Assembly (NCBI GenBank): GCA_030789695.1
Contig: CM061135.1
Coordinates: 107,261,301 to 107,325,300 of the forward strand
Reading direction: 5' to 3'
Length of the DNA: 64,000 nt
Source of the DNA: Scilla litardierei
Lineage: Eukaryota; Streptophyta; Magnoliopsida; Asparagales; Asparagaceae
Within the stretch, counting starts at the first letter, position 1, and each line of letters opens with the position of its first letter. The translations under genes were made by a program, and so were the position numbers. This document shows, piece after piece, positions 1 through 10,053 of this stretch. The notes below the pieces were generated by a model. The model searched no databases and was not told the origin of the DNA. It saw nothing but the letters and a program-made list of their open reading frames with translations.

Positions 1-2
1 TT

Positions 3-1815
3 TCATTTAATGAAGGATTTGTCCCAACTAGAATTACTAATGATGATGACTCCATGGATGTTTTATGTGATTCAATTGGTAATTCTAATTCTATTGATTC
101 TATTGATACTAACCCGATTAATGAAGTTTTTGAGAATGTTCCTAGTGATCAGGGAATTCCCAAACGGCTTCATACCGTTTGTGACCATCCTCATGAGCAA
201 GTCATTGGCAATATCCATGATAGTGTCAAGACGAGATCGCAAGTGAACTACTTCGCTCATTGTGCCTTTGCCTCCTCGATTGAGCCAAAGAATATTAATG
301 AATCGTGCGAAGATAGTGCTTGGATCCTTGCCATGGAAGAGGAACTCATTCAATTTGAGAGGAATGAAGTTTGGGAGCTTGTTCCATTGCCATCGAAGAA
401 CCACACCGTCATAGGGACAAAGTGGATCTTCAAGAACAAGACCGACGAAAACCAAATCGTCGTCCGGAACAAAGCTCGGTTAGTAGCTCAAGGCTATCGA
501 CAAGAGGAAGGTATCGATTTTGAAGAATCCTTTGCTCCGGTAGCTAGATTAGAATCAATTAGATTATTTTTATCTTTTGCATGCCATAAAGATTTTAAAC
601 TTTTTCAAATGGATGTTAAAAGTGCGTTTTTAAACGGAGATGTTGTTGAGGAAGTTTATGTTTCTCAACCTCCGGGTTTTATAAATGAAAAATTTCCAAA
701 CCATGTTTTCAAACTTAAGAAAGCACTTTACGGTTTGAGACAAGCTCCTTGAGCTTGGTATGACCGTTTAAAGAATTTTCTTTTGGATTTAGGTTTTAAA
801 ATGGGAGAAGTTGATTCCACATTATTTGTTAAGTATTCCAATAATGATATAATTTTAGTTCAAATTTATGTTGATGATATCATTTTCGGTGCTACTAACT
901 TTGCTCTTTGCGAAAAGTTTTCTAATGTGATGAAGGATCAATTTGAGATGAGCCATATGGGTGAGCTCAAGTATTTCTTAGGTCTCCAAATTCGCCAAAT
1001 GAACGATGCAATCTTCATCCACCAAACGAAGTACACGGTGGAGTTGCTAAAGCGATTTGGAATGGAGAATGCCTCCGGGAAGAAGACTCCAATGAGCACG
1101 ACTACACATCTTGATAAGGATGCGGGCGAAAAAGATGTAGACATTCGTCTATATCGAGGTATGATAGGTAGTTTACTATATCTTACCGCAAGTAGGCCCG
1201 ATATAATGTTTGTCGTATGTGTATGTGCTCGTTATTAGTCTCAACCTATGGAATCTCACTTAGTAGCGGTAAAACGTATTTTCCCTTATTTAAGTTACAC
1301 ACTTGATTTTGGATTACTTTATCCAAAATCTAGCACATATGAGTTAATCTCATATAGTGACGCAGATTATGCAGGATGCAATCCGACAGGAAAAGTACTA
1401 GTGGCACTTGCCATTTTATAGGAAATTCTCTTGTCTCTTGGTTTTCCAAGAAGCAGAATTCTGTATCACTTTCAACCACCGAGGCGGAATATATTGCCGC
1501 CGGTACCGTGTGTGCTCAAGTTCTTTGGATGAGACACACACTTAAAGACTTTAGTATAAACTGTGATACTTGCCCTATCATGGTGGACAACCAAAGTGCA
1601 ATTTGTCTCTCTAAGAACCCGGTACACCATTCCCGTTCTAAACACATAGATGTCCGTCACCATTTCTTATATGATCATGTTGCTAAAAAGGACATCATTT
1701 TAGTGTACGTTGAAACCCAGAAGCAAATCGCCGATATTTTCACGAAACCCCTAAAGGAAGACTCATTTGTGCGGTTGCGTCGAGAATTGGGGATTATGGG
1801 TGAATCCGAGATTTA
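3..1815 (+). pseudogene. pol: Copia pol remnant: integrase tail, RT, RNase H
   Basis: The reading frame is open from base 3, in the integrase C-terminal region just after a degenerate HV-FNE motif. Reverse transcriptase follows, with the DVKSAFLNG block near 612-640 and the catalytic YVDDIIFG at 867-890. RNase H follows with SDADYAGC and TTEAEYIAA motifs, and the protein ends with GESEI at 1815. Lesions are a TGA at 750-752 in the conserved QAP-AW stretch (one transition from an Arg codon), a TAG at 1236-1238 (one transition from Gln) and a one-base deletion near 1378 that shifts the frame inside RNase H. The enzyme would have copied element RNA in cytoplasmic particles. It is dead here, although the catalytic motifs are still recognisable. 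Confidence 0.93.
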
Positions 1816-2068
1816 GGATTCATTTTTATTCAATAATCTTGCATGCTATTCAATTTTGTTATATTTGCACATGCTAGATATACTGGAATTTTCTGGATTT
1901 TTCGTTGAATTTTTCGGAATTTTCGCTCGATTTGTTCGTAAACGTCAAATTTCAGATTTTCGATGTTTAATGGGGTAGTATAATGATTAAAGAGAGTATT
2001 TCGATGTTTCCTCCAAGTGCGATTAGGAGAGAACTCAAAATTTCTAATTCTAAAATTTTTGGTCTCTC

Positions 2069-2260
2069 TTAGTCGGTCCAAGTTCATTGACCGACCGACT
2101 AGATTCAGTTCTAATCGGTCAGTGAATGAGCTTAGACCGACTAATTCTTGTCAGTTTTTTTGGCTTCTGTTACTGTTTACAATTAGTCGGTTCAAGCTCA
2201 TTGACCGACCGACTAGATCATCATCTAGTCGGTCAGTGCTTGAACTGTGACCGACTAATT
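2069..2260 (+). repeat. Internal pair of nested hairpins (CTAGTCGGTC family)
   Basis: Two units, 2069-2144 and 2181-2260, each start with TTAGTCGG and end with CCGACTAA and carry an inner dyad. The inner dyad of the second is perfect: GACCGACTAGAT, loop CATC, then ATCTAGTCGGTC (2207-2234). Outer arms pair through TTCAAGC and GCTTGAA, so about 80 bases fold on themselves. The same units, including the preceding TTACTGTTTA spacer, occur five times in this element's LTR. Here they lie between pol and the env-like ORF. A copied U3 regulatory module is the likely meaning; that is inference. Confidence 0.9.
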
Positions 2261-2601
2261 GTAACGGAGACAGTTGCGTCTTTTGAGCTCCCGATCGACT
2301 TATAACTCATTCTATTCGACTAAATTCATTTCTAGTCGATCGTTTTCTTCCTCCAGCTCAAAAATTCCTCGAGCCCCTTCGACTTCCTCCCTCTCTGATC
2401 GATTTCCGGCCACTTTCCGGCCATCCCCACCGTCGCCGTCCGTCGATCTTCCTCCCTAGGTATATCCTCCCTCTCCTAGCTGTCTAGGGTTAGATCTCTG
2501 CTCCTAGGGTTAGGGTTTCACTAGGATTTCGGCCTAGGGTTGATTTTTTAGGGCTTCCGATCTTTTGCTCTCGTGTTGATTGCACGTGTCTCGTCGCACT
2601 T

Positions 2602-4164
2602 ATGGCGAGAACATGTATCCCGATCGATCCCTCACATCCATCCCCTATGACCGTAGAGTCGCCCCCTAGGGAACCGGCGCAACCCAAACGCCGTTCGAAG
2701 ACAACCCAACCCCCTTCGTCGTCATCGCCTCCTCTTAAGCGAAAGAGGACGGTGATAACGAAACCCCGTTCCCAGCCCAAACCTAGGAAGCAACCTGTCT
2801 CTCCTGCTTCATTCCGTGCCCCTACACCTCCTTCCGATTCCGACACAGAATACATTCCCGAGACCGAGACCCATAGGGAACCTACTCCTCCACCCCGTTC
2901 TTCCACACGTCAGCCTAAGGGAAAGGCTCCGATGCCAGCTGGCGGTGTTGATATCTCATTATGTCGCGAAGACCCATTGTGTCTCGCGGCATATAACCGT
3001 ATCGAACACTGTCCGCTGCTTTTGGAGCATTTCGTATAGTTTTCAGACTTCCCATGCCTTACTGATCTTCTGTCGTCTTCCGGTCTTATCGATTACCGTC
3101 GATATGACCCTAAGGCGAATCCACACACATATCCTCGCCTAGTCAAACTCTTCTACGTGAACCGTGTCCGGGGTCAGTACGACGAGACCCACTCTATTGA
3201 GACGACTGTCTTGGGGACACCGATTGTCCTCACGGCAGAAATCTTAGGAGAGTTGATTGGTTGCTCGTCGTCTATCCTCCTCCCTTCCGATATCTCCGTC
3301 GATGACATCTCTTCCCTTGACCAGGTCATACTTTCTGAGATTTTCCATGAGATCCCTCCTGCCATGATTGGCGTGCCATCGAAGTCTTTCAAGCCGAATG
3401 GATGGGTCCTTAACTTGATTCTGAAGTCGTGCTTGCTTCCTAAGTACGGCTCCTCTTCTTTGCCTTCCCAGCCATTTCTCAAGTTGATTTACGCCATCTT
3501 TATGGGAAGCGAGATTAACTGGGCTCGGATCATACTCGATAAGATGGATTCTTTCGAGTGTATCCTGAAGTCCACGAAGTCTGATCATATCACATATCCG
3601 TGTCTTCTGACACTCGTGTTTCGTCACTTCCGTGTCCCTTTGCCCCCTGATGATGAGCATCCCCTCGGTCCCCCTCTGAATGCGACGGCCGTCAAGAAGT
3701 CTCTTGCGGCGCTCCGTCACGTTCAGAGGACGACCCCCTCTGCTTCAGCGTCTTCTTCAGCCTCTGCTGCTCCTGCTCCCTCTACCACTCTTGGCGAGCT
3801 CGCACGTTCAGTGAGACGTAAGGAGTCTTGTTATGCTCGGACTGAGGAGATACTTGCTTGTATCACCTCTCGTTTGGGTATTGAGATCCCTCCGTCAGTT
3901 TCTGACGAGGAGGAGTTGGATGAGGCGGAGATCGAGGAGCTTGTTTGTGTTGCTGCTCGTGCCCCTGAGGGCACTTCTGGTGCTGCTGCTTCGTCTGCTG
4001 GTGACCCCAAGAGCACGCCTGTTGCCACCGTTCCTACGGTGGATACTCCGACTGGTGCTCCCGAGGCCACTCCCGTCGCTCCCGTGGACACTTCAGCTGA
4101 TCCGGTGACCACCTCCACTCCTCCAGAGCCTGCTGCTGCTGCAGATCCTCCCGCTGCCTCCTGA
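2602..4164 (+). pseudogene. Sirevirus env-like / third ORF, one stop
   Basis: One 521-codon frame begins with ATG at 2602 and ends with TGA at 4164, interrupted only by a TAG at 3037-3039; frame and composition continue across it. The N-terminal ~120 residues are Pro/Ser/Arg-rich and basic. The middle resembles the conserved region found in third ORFs of Sireviruses (often called 'putative plant transposon protein'), with a segment ending LKLIYAIFMGSEINWARIIL. The C-terminus is Ala/Ser/Pro/Thr-rich after an acidic stretch. I see no signal peptide or convincing membrane segment, so a true envelope role is unsupported. The parallel gene in S2 (22218-23378) has the same arrangement but little close identity. 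Function is unknown. Confidence 0.8.
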
Positions 4165-5069
4165 GCTTCTCTGAGGACTCTCTTGATGCACTTTGGATGA
4201 TAGATCTTATAGTGAGAGAGTTTGGGTAGGATAGAGTGTGGTTATGTATTTTGGATATTTTGATGTTTTGATGGACATGTATGTTTTGTGATACTCCGAT
4301 GTCTTGTGTGATATGATATATTTTGTACCCCGATCGTTGGATCGTTTATGTATGTCGGCGATGTATCATTTTGATGTACTCATGGTTCATATTTATATAT
4401 ATATACATCGATGTTGACATTTATTATCTTGTACACATTATATATTCTTTTTATGTCTCTGATGTTTGATTTCGTTGCTCGACGATAATAACTTGGTTAA
4501 ATAGAAATTATTCTATGGAAACATAGAATTGTTTTCCATGCACTAAATTAACCAAGAATTTTGATATTGGAGAGTATATTTCATAACTCAATTCGTAAAA
4601 TTAATTTGAGTTTTGATGATTTTATTTATCGATTTTCGACTTTGGTCGCATTGACACGCTTTGATTTCCTTCGTATTTTCCTTTGGTGTCATTTGGACCG
4701 TGGTCGTATTCTATGACTCCCGTTCTTTTATTTGAAGCCATTGTTGTTGTCGTTGATCTCCTCCCACTCTTTTTGCTAATGCCAAAGGGGGAGAGATATA
4801 ATAATGACGATGTGCTAAATGATAATTTAAAGCATTTTTCCAAGAATCTAATTTGATGTGTTAGATTCGGGGGGAGTTAAGATATAAAAATTGGATTTCA
4901 AATCCGATATTTCAATAATGGATTCTCATTTTATGCTTTACTCGTCTGCTTGATGCTTATGATTATTATTTAATTTTGGTATTAACGTGTCATCAATGCA
5001 GAGGGAGTAAGTAAATTACTTTTGAATCATTATTTTTGATTATTATTTATGTTGGTTTGTCAACACCAA
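4165..5069 (+). other. S1 3' noncoding region with repeated polypurine tracts
   Basis: No credible coding sequence. The region is AT-rich, with a TA run near 4394-4410. Purine tracts on the plus strand occur at about 4788-4796 (AAAGGGGGAGAG), 4869-4876 (GGGGGGAG) and 5000-5008 (AGAGGGAG), before the terminal tract at the LTR. Multiple polypurine tracts upstream of the 3' LTR are a described Sirevirus trait and may provide extra plus-strand priming sites. Confidence 0.75.
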
Positions 5070-5081
5070 AAAGGGGGAGAA
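5066..5081 (+). promoter_or_regulatory. S1 terminal polypurine tract
   Basis: A15-base purine-rich stretch, AAAAAGGGGGAGAA, directly precedes the TG that opens the 3' LTR. In retroelements this resists RNase H and primes plus-strand DNA. The same core (AAAAGGGGGAGA) abuts the 3' LTR of E2 and, on the other strand, of S2. Confidence 0.85.
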
Positions 5082-5483
5082 TGTTTGATATTGGACTCCC
5101 CGGATTTGGTTTTGGCTGATGAACAAACATAAATATATCGTGAACTAACTCTTTGTGAGTGTAGTTATGGAGATTGTTGCCAAATTCATTTGAACATCCA
5201 AAGCGACGTCTCGAGACTTCTCAAAGCACGTGATCGTATGCCTAAAGCTTCGTTGAAGCTTTTGGACCATTTTAGAAGTCATGAAGATTCGGATCGAAGC
5301 TTTCGAAGACGGTTCGTCAAGTTTTATTTATAGTCTTTTAGCTTCGTTCCGTAGAATGTTAAGCCTTGAGTAGGTCTTTTGTTTTAATCTTCATAACGCT
5401 CATATCTTAGAGCTAGGATCTTAGTAGAAGTCCATACGAACCTTCACGAAGCTTCGCACTTCGATTCGCGACTTCTTGTGCAA

Positions 5484-6013
5484 GTTAGTTGGTTCAAGAA
5501 GAAGAACCAACCGACTAGATGGTGATCTAGTCGGTCGGCAATGCTTCTTGGACCGACTAGTTTGCCTTCTCAATTCTAAGCTCTTTACTGTTTATAGTTA
5601 GTCAGTCTACGTTGACTCACCGACCGACTAGTTGGTGAACTAGTCGGTCAGTGATGCTTCTTAGACCGACTAGTTGAGCTTTCCCTGAACATGCCAAGTT
5701 ACTGTTTATCGTTAGTCGGTCTATGTACATTTGGCGACCGACTAGTTGATGAACTAGTCGGTCAACATTTGTTCTTGGACCGACTAAATCAATTTGTGCT
5801 CAGACTTTTAGTTTTATCTCTTAGTCGGTCTGAGTTGAGTCACCGACCGACTAGTTGTCAAACTAGTCGGTCAGCAACTCTTCTTGGACCGACTAGTTCC
5901 CTTCAGTCTAAACTTATTCTTTTGGCTGTTCTACCTTTAGTCGGTTCATACTGTTTGACCGACTGACTAGTTGATGAACTAGTCGGTCAGTCAACCTTCT
6001 TTGACCGACTAGT
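5484..6013 (+). repeat. Five nested hairpin units in the S1 LTR U3
   Basis: Five units recur every 105-120 bases. Each has outer arms of the TTAGTCGGT / ACCGACTA type and an inner hairpin with a four-base loop. Inner stems are at 5511-5534, 5622-5649, 5736-5763, 5845-5872 and 5957-5992. The bases next to the loop vary between AT/AT and TT/AA in a compensating way, so pairing is kept while sequence changes; the fifth unit is imperfect. Spacers include TTACTGTTTA. The array lies 65 bases or more upstream of the LTR TATA box. Confidence 0.9.
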
Positions 6014-6078
6014 TTGGTTCAGAATAGAGCCGTTGGAGCATTTAATGCCACGATTTTCACTCTCTCTTTCCTCTATCC

Positions 6079-6086
6079 TATATATA
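6079..6086 (+). promoter_or_regulatory. S1 LTR TATA box
   Basis: TATATATA follows a CT-rich stretch and lies downstream of the hairpin array, the expected place for the U3 core promoter. Transcription would start roughly 30 bases downstream. Confidence 0.65.
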
Positions 6087-6824
6087 CTTGGTGTGATGCA
6101 TTCATTGCACTCAATGCTGATATTAAGAGAAGTTTAGAGATCAAAAAGAAAGCATTCATTCTCATTTAAAGCTCATTCATTTCCTTTCAAGAATCTCTCC
6201 CTTACTCTTATTTCAAAAGAGAGATTCATTGATTGTGAGCCTTCCAATCCTAGTGCTTGATCCTAGGTCACCAACAACCTCATAGCTCTCCATCGTTGAT
6301 CTACATCTTGGAGCTAGGGTTTGGTGCCTCTTCATCTTCCCCAAAATCTGTTTTGCCCTAAATCGTAAGTTATACTCAATGCATAGGATTTTGTCGATAA
6401 GCAATTTTGTATTTCATTTACTTCATTATTGTAAGTGTTTTACTCTCGGTTGTGAGAGTTTGTTTGTGATCCCGGGTTGTGGGAGTTACAATTTCCTTTG
6501 TGTATGATTTGACTTTGTGAAGGTTTTTTCACAAGTATTTCATAGTGCAAATCTTGAGTTAGGGTTTCTAACTCAAGTATCCGGAGGGGATCCGGGTGGT
6601 TGGGACGTAGGATCACCGGGAACAAGTCGGGGAGTCTTGGGTGGATCCGAACCCAGTAATATCGTATGTTTGCGATTGTTTCTTTGTTGTCTAACATTTA
6701 CATTTCCGCATTTCCGCATTGTTTGGTAGAGTTTGCAAGATAGTTAGGAATTATCTTCTTAATTATTTTAAAGTACTATTCACCCCCCTCTAGTACTTGT
6801 GCAGTAGCTTAGCAGAGCATTACA

Positions 6825-6911
6825 GAAGAGCTCACGGTGCTTGAATATGAGAAGAAGCAGAAGGAAGATGAGAGGAAGAGGAAGGAAGTGAGAGGAAGGA
6901 GAAAACGATGA
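6825..6911 (+). pseudogene. C-terminal end of an unidentified ORF (remnant D)
   Basis: An open stretch of 28 codons runs from the S1 LTR edge to TGA at 6909-6911. It is Glu/Lys/Arg-rich (EYEKKQKEDERKRKEV) and looks like a highly charged protein tail. It is purine-rich and directly abuts the proposed start of LTR D, so it may double as that element's polypurine tract. Upstream sequence is lost behind S1. I cannot assign a function. Confidence 0.4.
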
Positions 6912-7084
6912 AATATCAGCCTACTCGACCGAGTGACATAGCTCACTCGTCCGAGTAAGGCTGATACAGCTCCAATCTAGCCAAAAAAGTGCATCAAATG
7001 TACTCGGCCAAGTGGAATTTCCACTCAACTGAGTGAGAAGTCCACTCGATCGAGTGGATAGAGAAAAAAACAACTGGCAGGATA
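6909..7084 (+). repeat. Left part of an old Athila-like LTR (D), cut by E2
   Basis: From TGAAATATCAG onwards the sequence carries palindromes of the CTCGACCGAGTG type (for example CACTCGATCGAGTGG at 7043-7057). The same motif resumes right after E2, at 43072. Rejoining both pieces gives about 1.48 kb beginning TGA and ending GGTCA, similar in length and termini to the LTRs of Athila A and C. The boundary is inferred. Confidence 0.5.
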
Positions 7085-8714
7085 TGATGGGAAATCGAAT
7101 CCCACCCCTAAGTAGTTTTGATGATAAGCACACCAAATGATGTTAGTGTACATATAAACACTATCTAAATTGTGCATGTTGTGTGATCAATAGCTTTACA
7201 CCTACACTCAGAGGATGGAGACGAATTTGATAAATCTAAGTCAAGCACAAGTGAAGCTCAAAGATAAAGCTGATGGAACGTGCTCAAGCCTAATGAAAGC
7301 GGAGTGCAAATTCAAAGTGAAAGCACGCATCAACATCTGATTAGCTTCAAATGTCTTCATTTAAGTCTAGTGGGTGAGTTGGTCTTTTAGGATTATGCTA
7401 AAGCCAAGTTAAATTGCACACACACAAAACGTTTTCAAAACAAAGTTTTTGAAAACTCATTTTTAAACTCGTTGAGAGCATTAGCTATTTGATTTAATCT
7501 TCGTAGTCAACCTCCAACACCCGGGAGCTAATTACTCATTTTCTAGCTGAGTTTCAGTGCAAAAGTGCTCTGGAAGTCGACTACCAGCTGTGAACAGATT
7601 TTTCAATGAAATCTCTCTGGGAGTCGACTACCAGCTGCATTTCTGCCTTTTGACTTTGCTCCCTCAATTCTCTCATCTCCTTGATTTATAGGCCAAAGTC
7701 AAATGTCTTTTGAATTTCAAATTCATCTTAGAAACTCTATAAATAGAGCCCCTTGAGAACATTTCAAAGTACCAATTCATTATCATCTTTTGAGCGAAAG
7801 TTATATTTCTGAAATTCTCAAATCGCTCTTAATCGATCTCATCGTCATAGCCAAATTCTGGTTTTAATTTTTGATCTCATATTTTTTTGAAGTTCCTTTT
7901 GAGATCTATTTTATTTTGGCTATTAAAAAATCGTTTTTCAATATCCATCTTTCTTGATTTAATATTCTTTGAAGGATTTTTGAAAAACAAAAGGATCTAG
8001 ATCACATCGAATCAAAATATATTCTCTGTATGATCTACGATCACTTTGAATTATTTAAGCCACATAAGCACAAATTGCAATATTATCTTGGCTATTGAAT
8101 TCGTGTTGGGTGTAAACCAATCTCCGTCAAGTATTGTGGAGAATTGGATCTTTGTTTTTATTTGGGATTCCCTTTGTGATAAGGGCTGTGAAAATCCTAG
8201 ACAAATCTTGGTGGTTGGAAATCCTGGTAGGGATACTATGTCGTTAGAAATCCTGGCAAGTGAAGCTAGGTAATTGTATTGCCAAGGAAATAATGTATTG
8301 AATCTCATACCAGATTGGTCGGGGACTGGACGTACCCAAGTTATGGAGAACTAGGATAAAAAATCTCGTGTCTCTGTGTGTTTTCTGCGTTTGTTTATTT
8401 ACTTGTGCAAGATAGTCATTTATTGTTAATATATCATCTTTGTAATCATTTATTAATATATTGCAAAGTTGTTCTCTTTATTCCGCTATATTAATATCTC
8501 TCTGTTTATAATACTCATCTGTTTGTAATTATTCTTTGTAATTGCCATATCTTACTTTATTGATTAAGAACCAAGCATAGATCACTCTACTAGGTTTCTT
8601 CGGTAGCATTGGAAGGGAATTATTGTGTTGTACTAATCAATAGAAAATTTTATAATTCATACAACACTATTCAACCCCCCTTCTAGTGTTGTTTAACATC
8701 CACATAATCCAACA
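7085..8714 (+). repeat. E2 5' LTR
   Basis: 1.63 kb, matching 13305-14659 plus 42727-43038. It holds two copies of AGTCGACTACCAGCTG (7575-7590 and 7622-7637) upstream of a TATA box, and the Sirevirus-type block TTCAACCCCCCTTCTAG near its end. Confidence 0.93.
7739..7746 (+). promoter_or_regulatory. E2 LTR TATA box
   Basis: TATAAATA within ACTCTATAAATAGAGCC, about 100 bases downstream of the AGTCGACTACCAGCTG repeats. The 3' LTR keeps it at 14009-14016. Confidence 0.75.
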
Positions 8715-8716
8715 CT

Positions 8717-8728
8717 TGGTATCAGAGC
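8717..8728 (+). promoter_or_regulatory. E2 primer binding site (initiator Met tRNA)
   Basis: TGGTATCAGAGC two bases after the LTR end is the standard plant copia primer site, complementary to the 3' end of initiator methionine tRNA. Confidence 0.93.
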
Positions 8729-8741
8729 AAGGTCAAAGGAG

Positions 8742-9898
8742 ATGGCATCAACAACGTTTTGTCCTTCTGGATATAACATTCATAATCCACCAACCTTCGA
8801 CGGAAGTTCCTATTTCCAATAGAAGAGAATGATGGAGATCTACAAAGAGGCACAAGACCTAAAGTACGCACGATTTCTTAAACAACCATATGAAATTCCA
8901 ACCACTCCTCAAAATCAATGGAATCCGGATCAAAAAGAAGTCTACTTCAGAAATATAATGGTAATACATCAAGTTTATACTGGTTTAACTGATAAGATGT
9001 TAGATCTTATAGAAAAGGCAGATACCACACGTCAAATCATCAACATATTGGACGAAAGATTCGGATCGAGTTCCAATATGATTCAAACATCCATGAAGAC
9101 AATCCAATCAAACGATGAAAGCTTTGGAAAAGAAATATGCATGATCGCTCATCAAGACAACAAGAATGAGGTTAGTGATTCTAGTTCTGATAATGAAGAT
9201 GATTTTGATATTGCTAGTGCTTATGAAAAATCTGTATAGAGAATATGAAATATTGACAATGAGACACAAAAACTTAGACAAAAAGTATAAAGCTCTGCAT
9301 GATGAACATGATAATCTCAGGAACAAAGTTAACTTTCTTGCTGATGAATATAAGTCTATAAAACATTGTTGTAATAATCATGAAGATTTAAAAGTCAAAT
9401 AAGATAAATTAGTTTGTGATCGTGATGATTTGAAAAATGAACATGATGTATATGTTTCTACCTTGAATGATAAATTCTATATTCTTGCAAGTGATATTGT
9501 TTCAAGTAAGTTCAAACATGAGGAACTTGTTCTAAGACTTGAAAAGGTTAAGAACAAACCAAATGTGAAAGCTACTCTATCTTGAATGCATGCATCTACT
9601 TCTAAGAATAAAACTGTTCAAAATAGTGTGCATAAAGATGTGAAGAAATATGCTTTTATTTATGGTAAAAATGTAAAACACAAAATTCACCATGATTGTC
9701 ATCACAATGTTGTTCGTCACAATTATATTGCACATAGCACACATCATATACATAGTTCAAATAGATTTGCTAAAAATAATACTATTTGGGTACCAAAATA
9801 TTTGAGCACTCATAAAAAAGAATATTTATGTTTCCACCATGTTTAATAGTATGCATAGTAAAACATATTCAAATCGAATTTGGGTTCCTAATAAATGA
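8742..9898 (+). pseudogene. gag: E2 gag, broken
   Basis: ATG lies 14 bases after the primer site, and the N-terminus has the PPTFDGSSY block of Sirevirus gag. A TAG at 8820-8822 replaces the conserved Trp 26 codons in. The frame then stays open to 9239, where it changes. A coiled-coil-like charged segment follows (about 9200-9400), then further stops, and the product ends with RIWVPNK at 9898. The CCHC zinc knuckle expected in the middle is not visible, so an internal deletion around 9115 is likely. Gag would form the particle that packages element RNA. Confidence 0.85.
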
Positions 9899-10053
9899 TC
9901 CTGATATATATGCATCTGTTAGGGTATCCAGATGATTCATGTGTATTACTTAGCTACCAACATTTAGGATAGTACATAATGATAGAAATTTTGTCTAACA
10001 ACTCGGACCCAATCATGAGTGGGTACCAAATACGTTCAATTATTTTCTTTCAG

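Larger units (their letters stand above)
1..6824 (+). mobile_element. S1: 3' part of a Ty1/copia Sirevirus
   Basis: The window opens inside the polyprotein of this element and ends at its 3' LTR. Order on the plus strand is end of integrase, reverse transcriptase, RNase H, a hairpin pair, an env-like ORF, several polypurine tracts and a 1.7 kb LTR. A third ORF after pol and multiple polypurine tracts are hallmarks of Sireviruses. The 5' LTR, gag, protease and most of integrase lie outside the window. Two stops and a frameshift in pol plus one stop in the env-like ORF mean this copy cannot act by itself. GAAGA at 6825-6829 would be the right target duplication, but its partner is not visible. 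Confidence 0.92.
5082..6824 (+). repeat. S1 3' LTR
   Basis: The LTR begins TGTTTGATATTGG after the polypurine tract and ends ATTACA. Near its end is CACCCCCCTCTAG, a block that also lies about 30-40 bases from the end of the other Sirevirus LTRs here. It carries five hairpin units and a TATA box. The other LTR is outside the window, so the right edge rests on analogy with E2, S2 and S3. Confidence 0.8.

Noticed and set aside
5484..6013. Regularly spaced repeats resembling a CRISPR array
   Set aside because: Units are nested dyads inside an LTR with related spacers, in a plant sequence with no cas genes.
8717..8728. Initiator tRNA-like sequence (also at 29617 and 38523)
   Set aside because: These are retrotransposon primer sites with no tRNA body.
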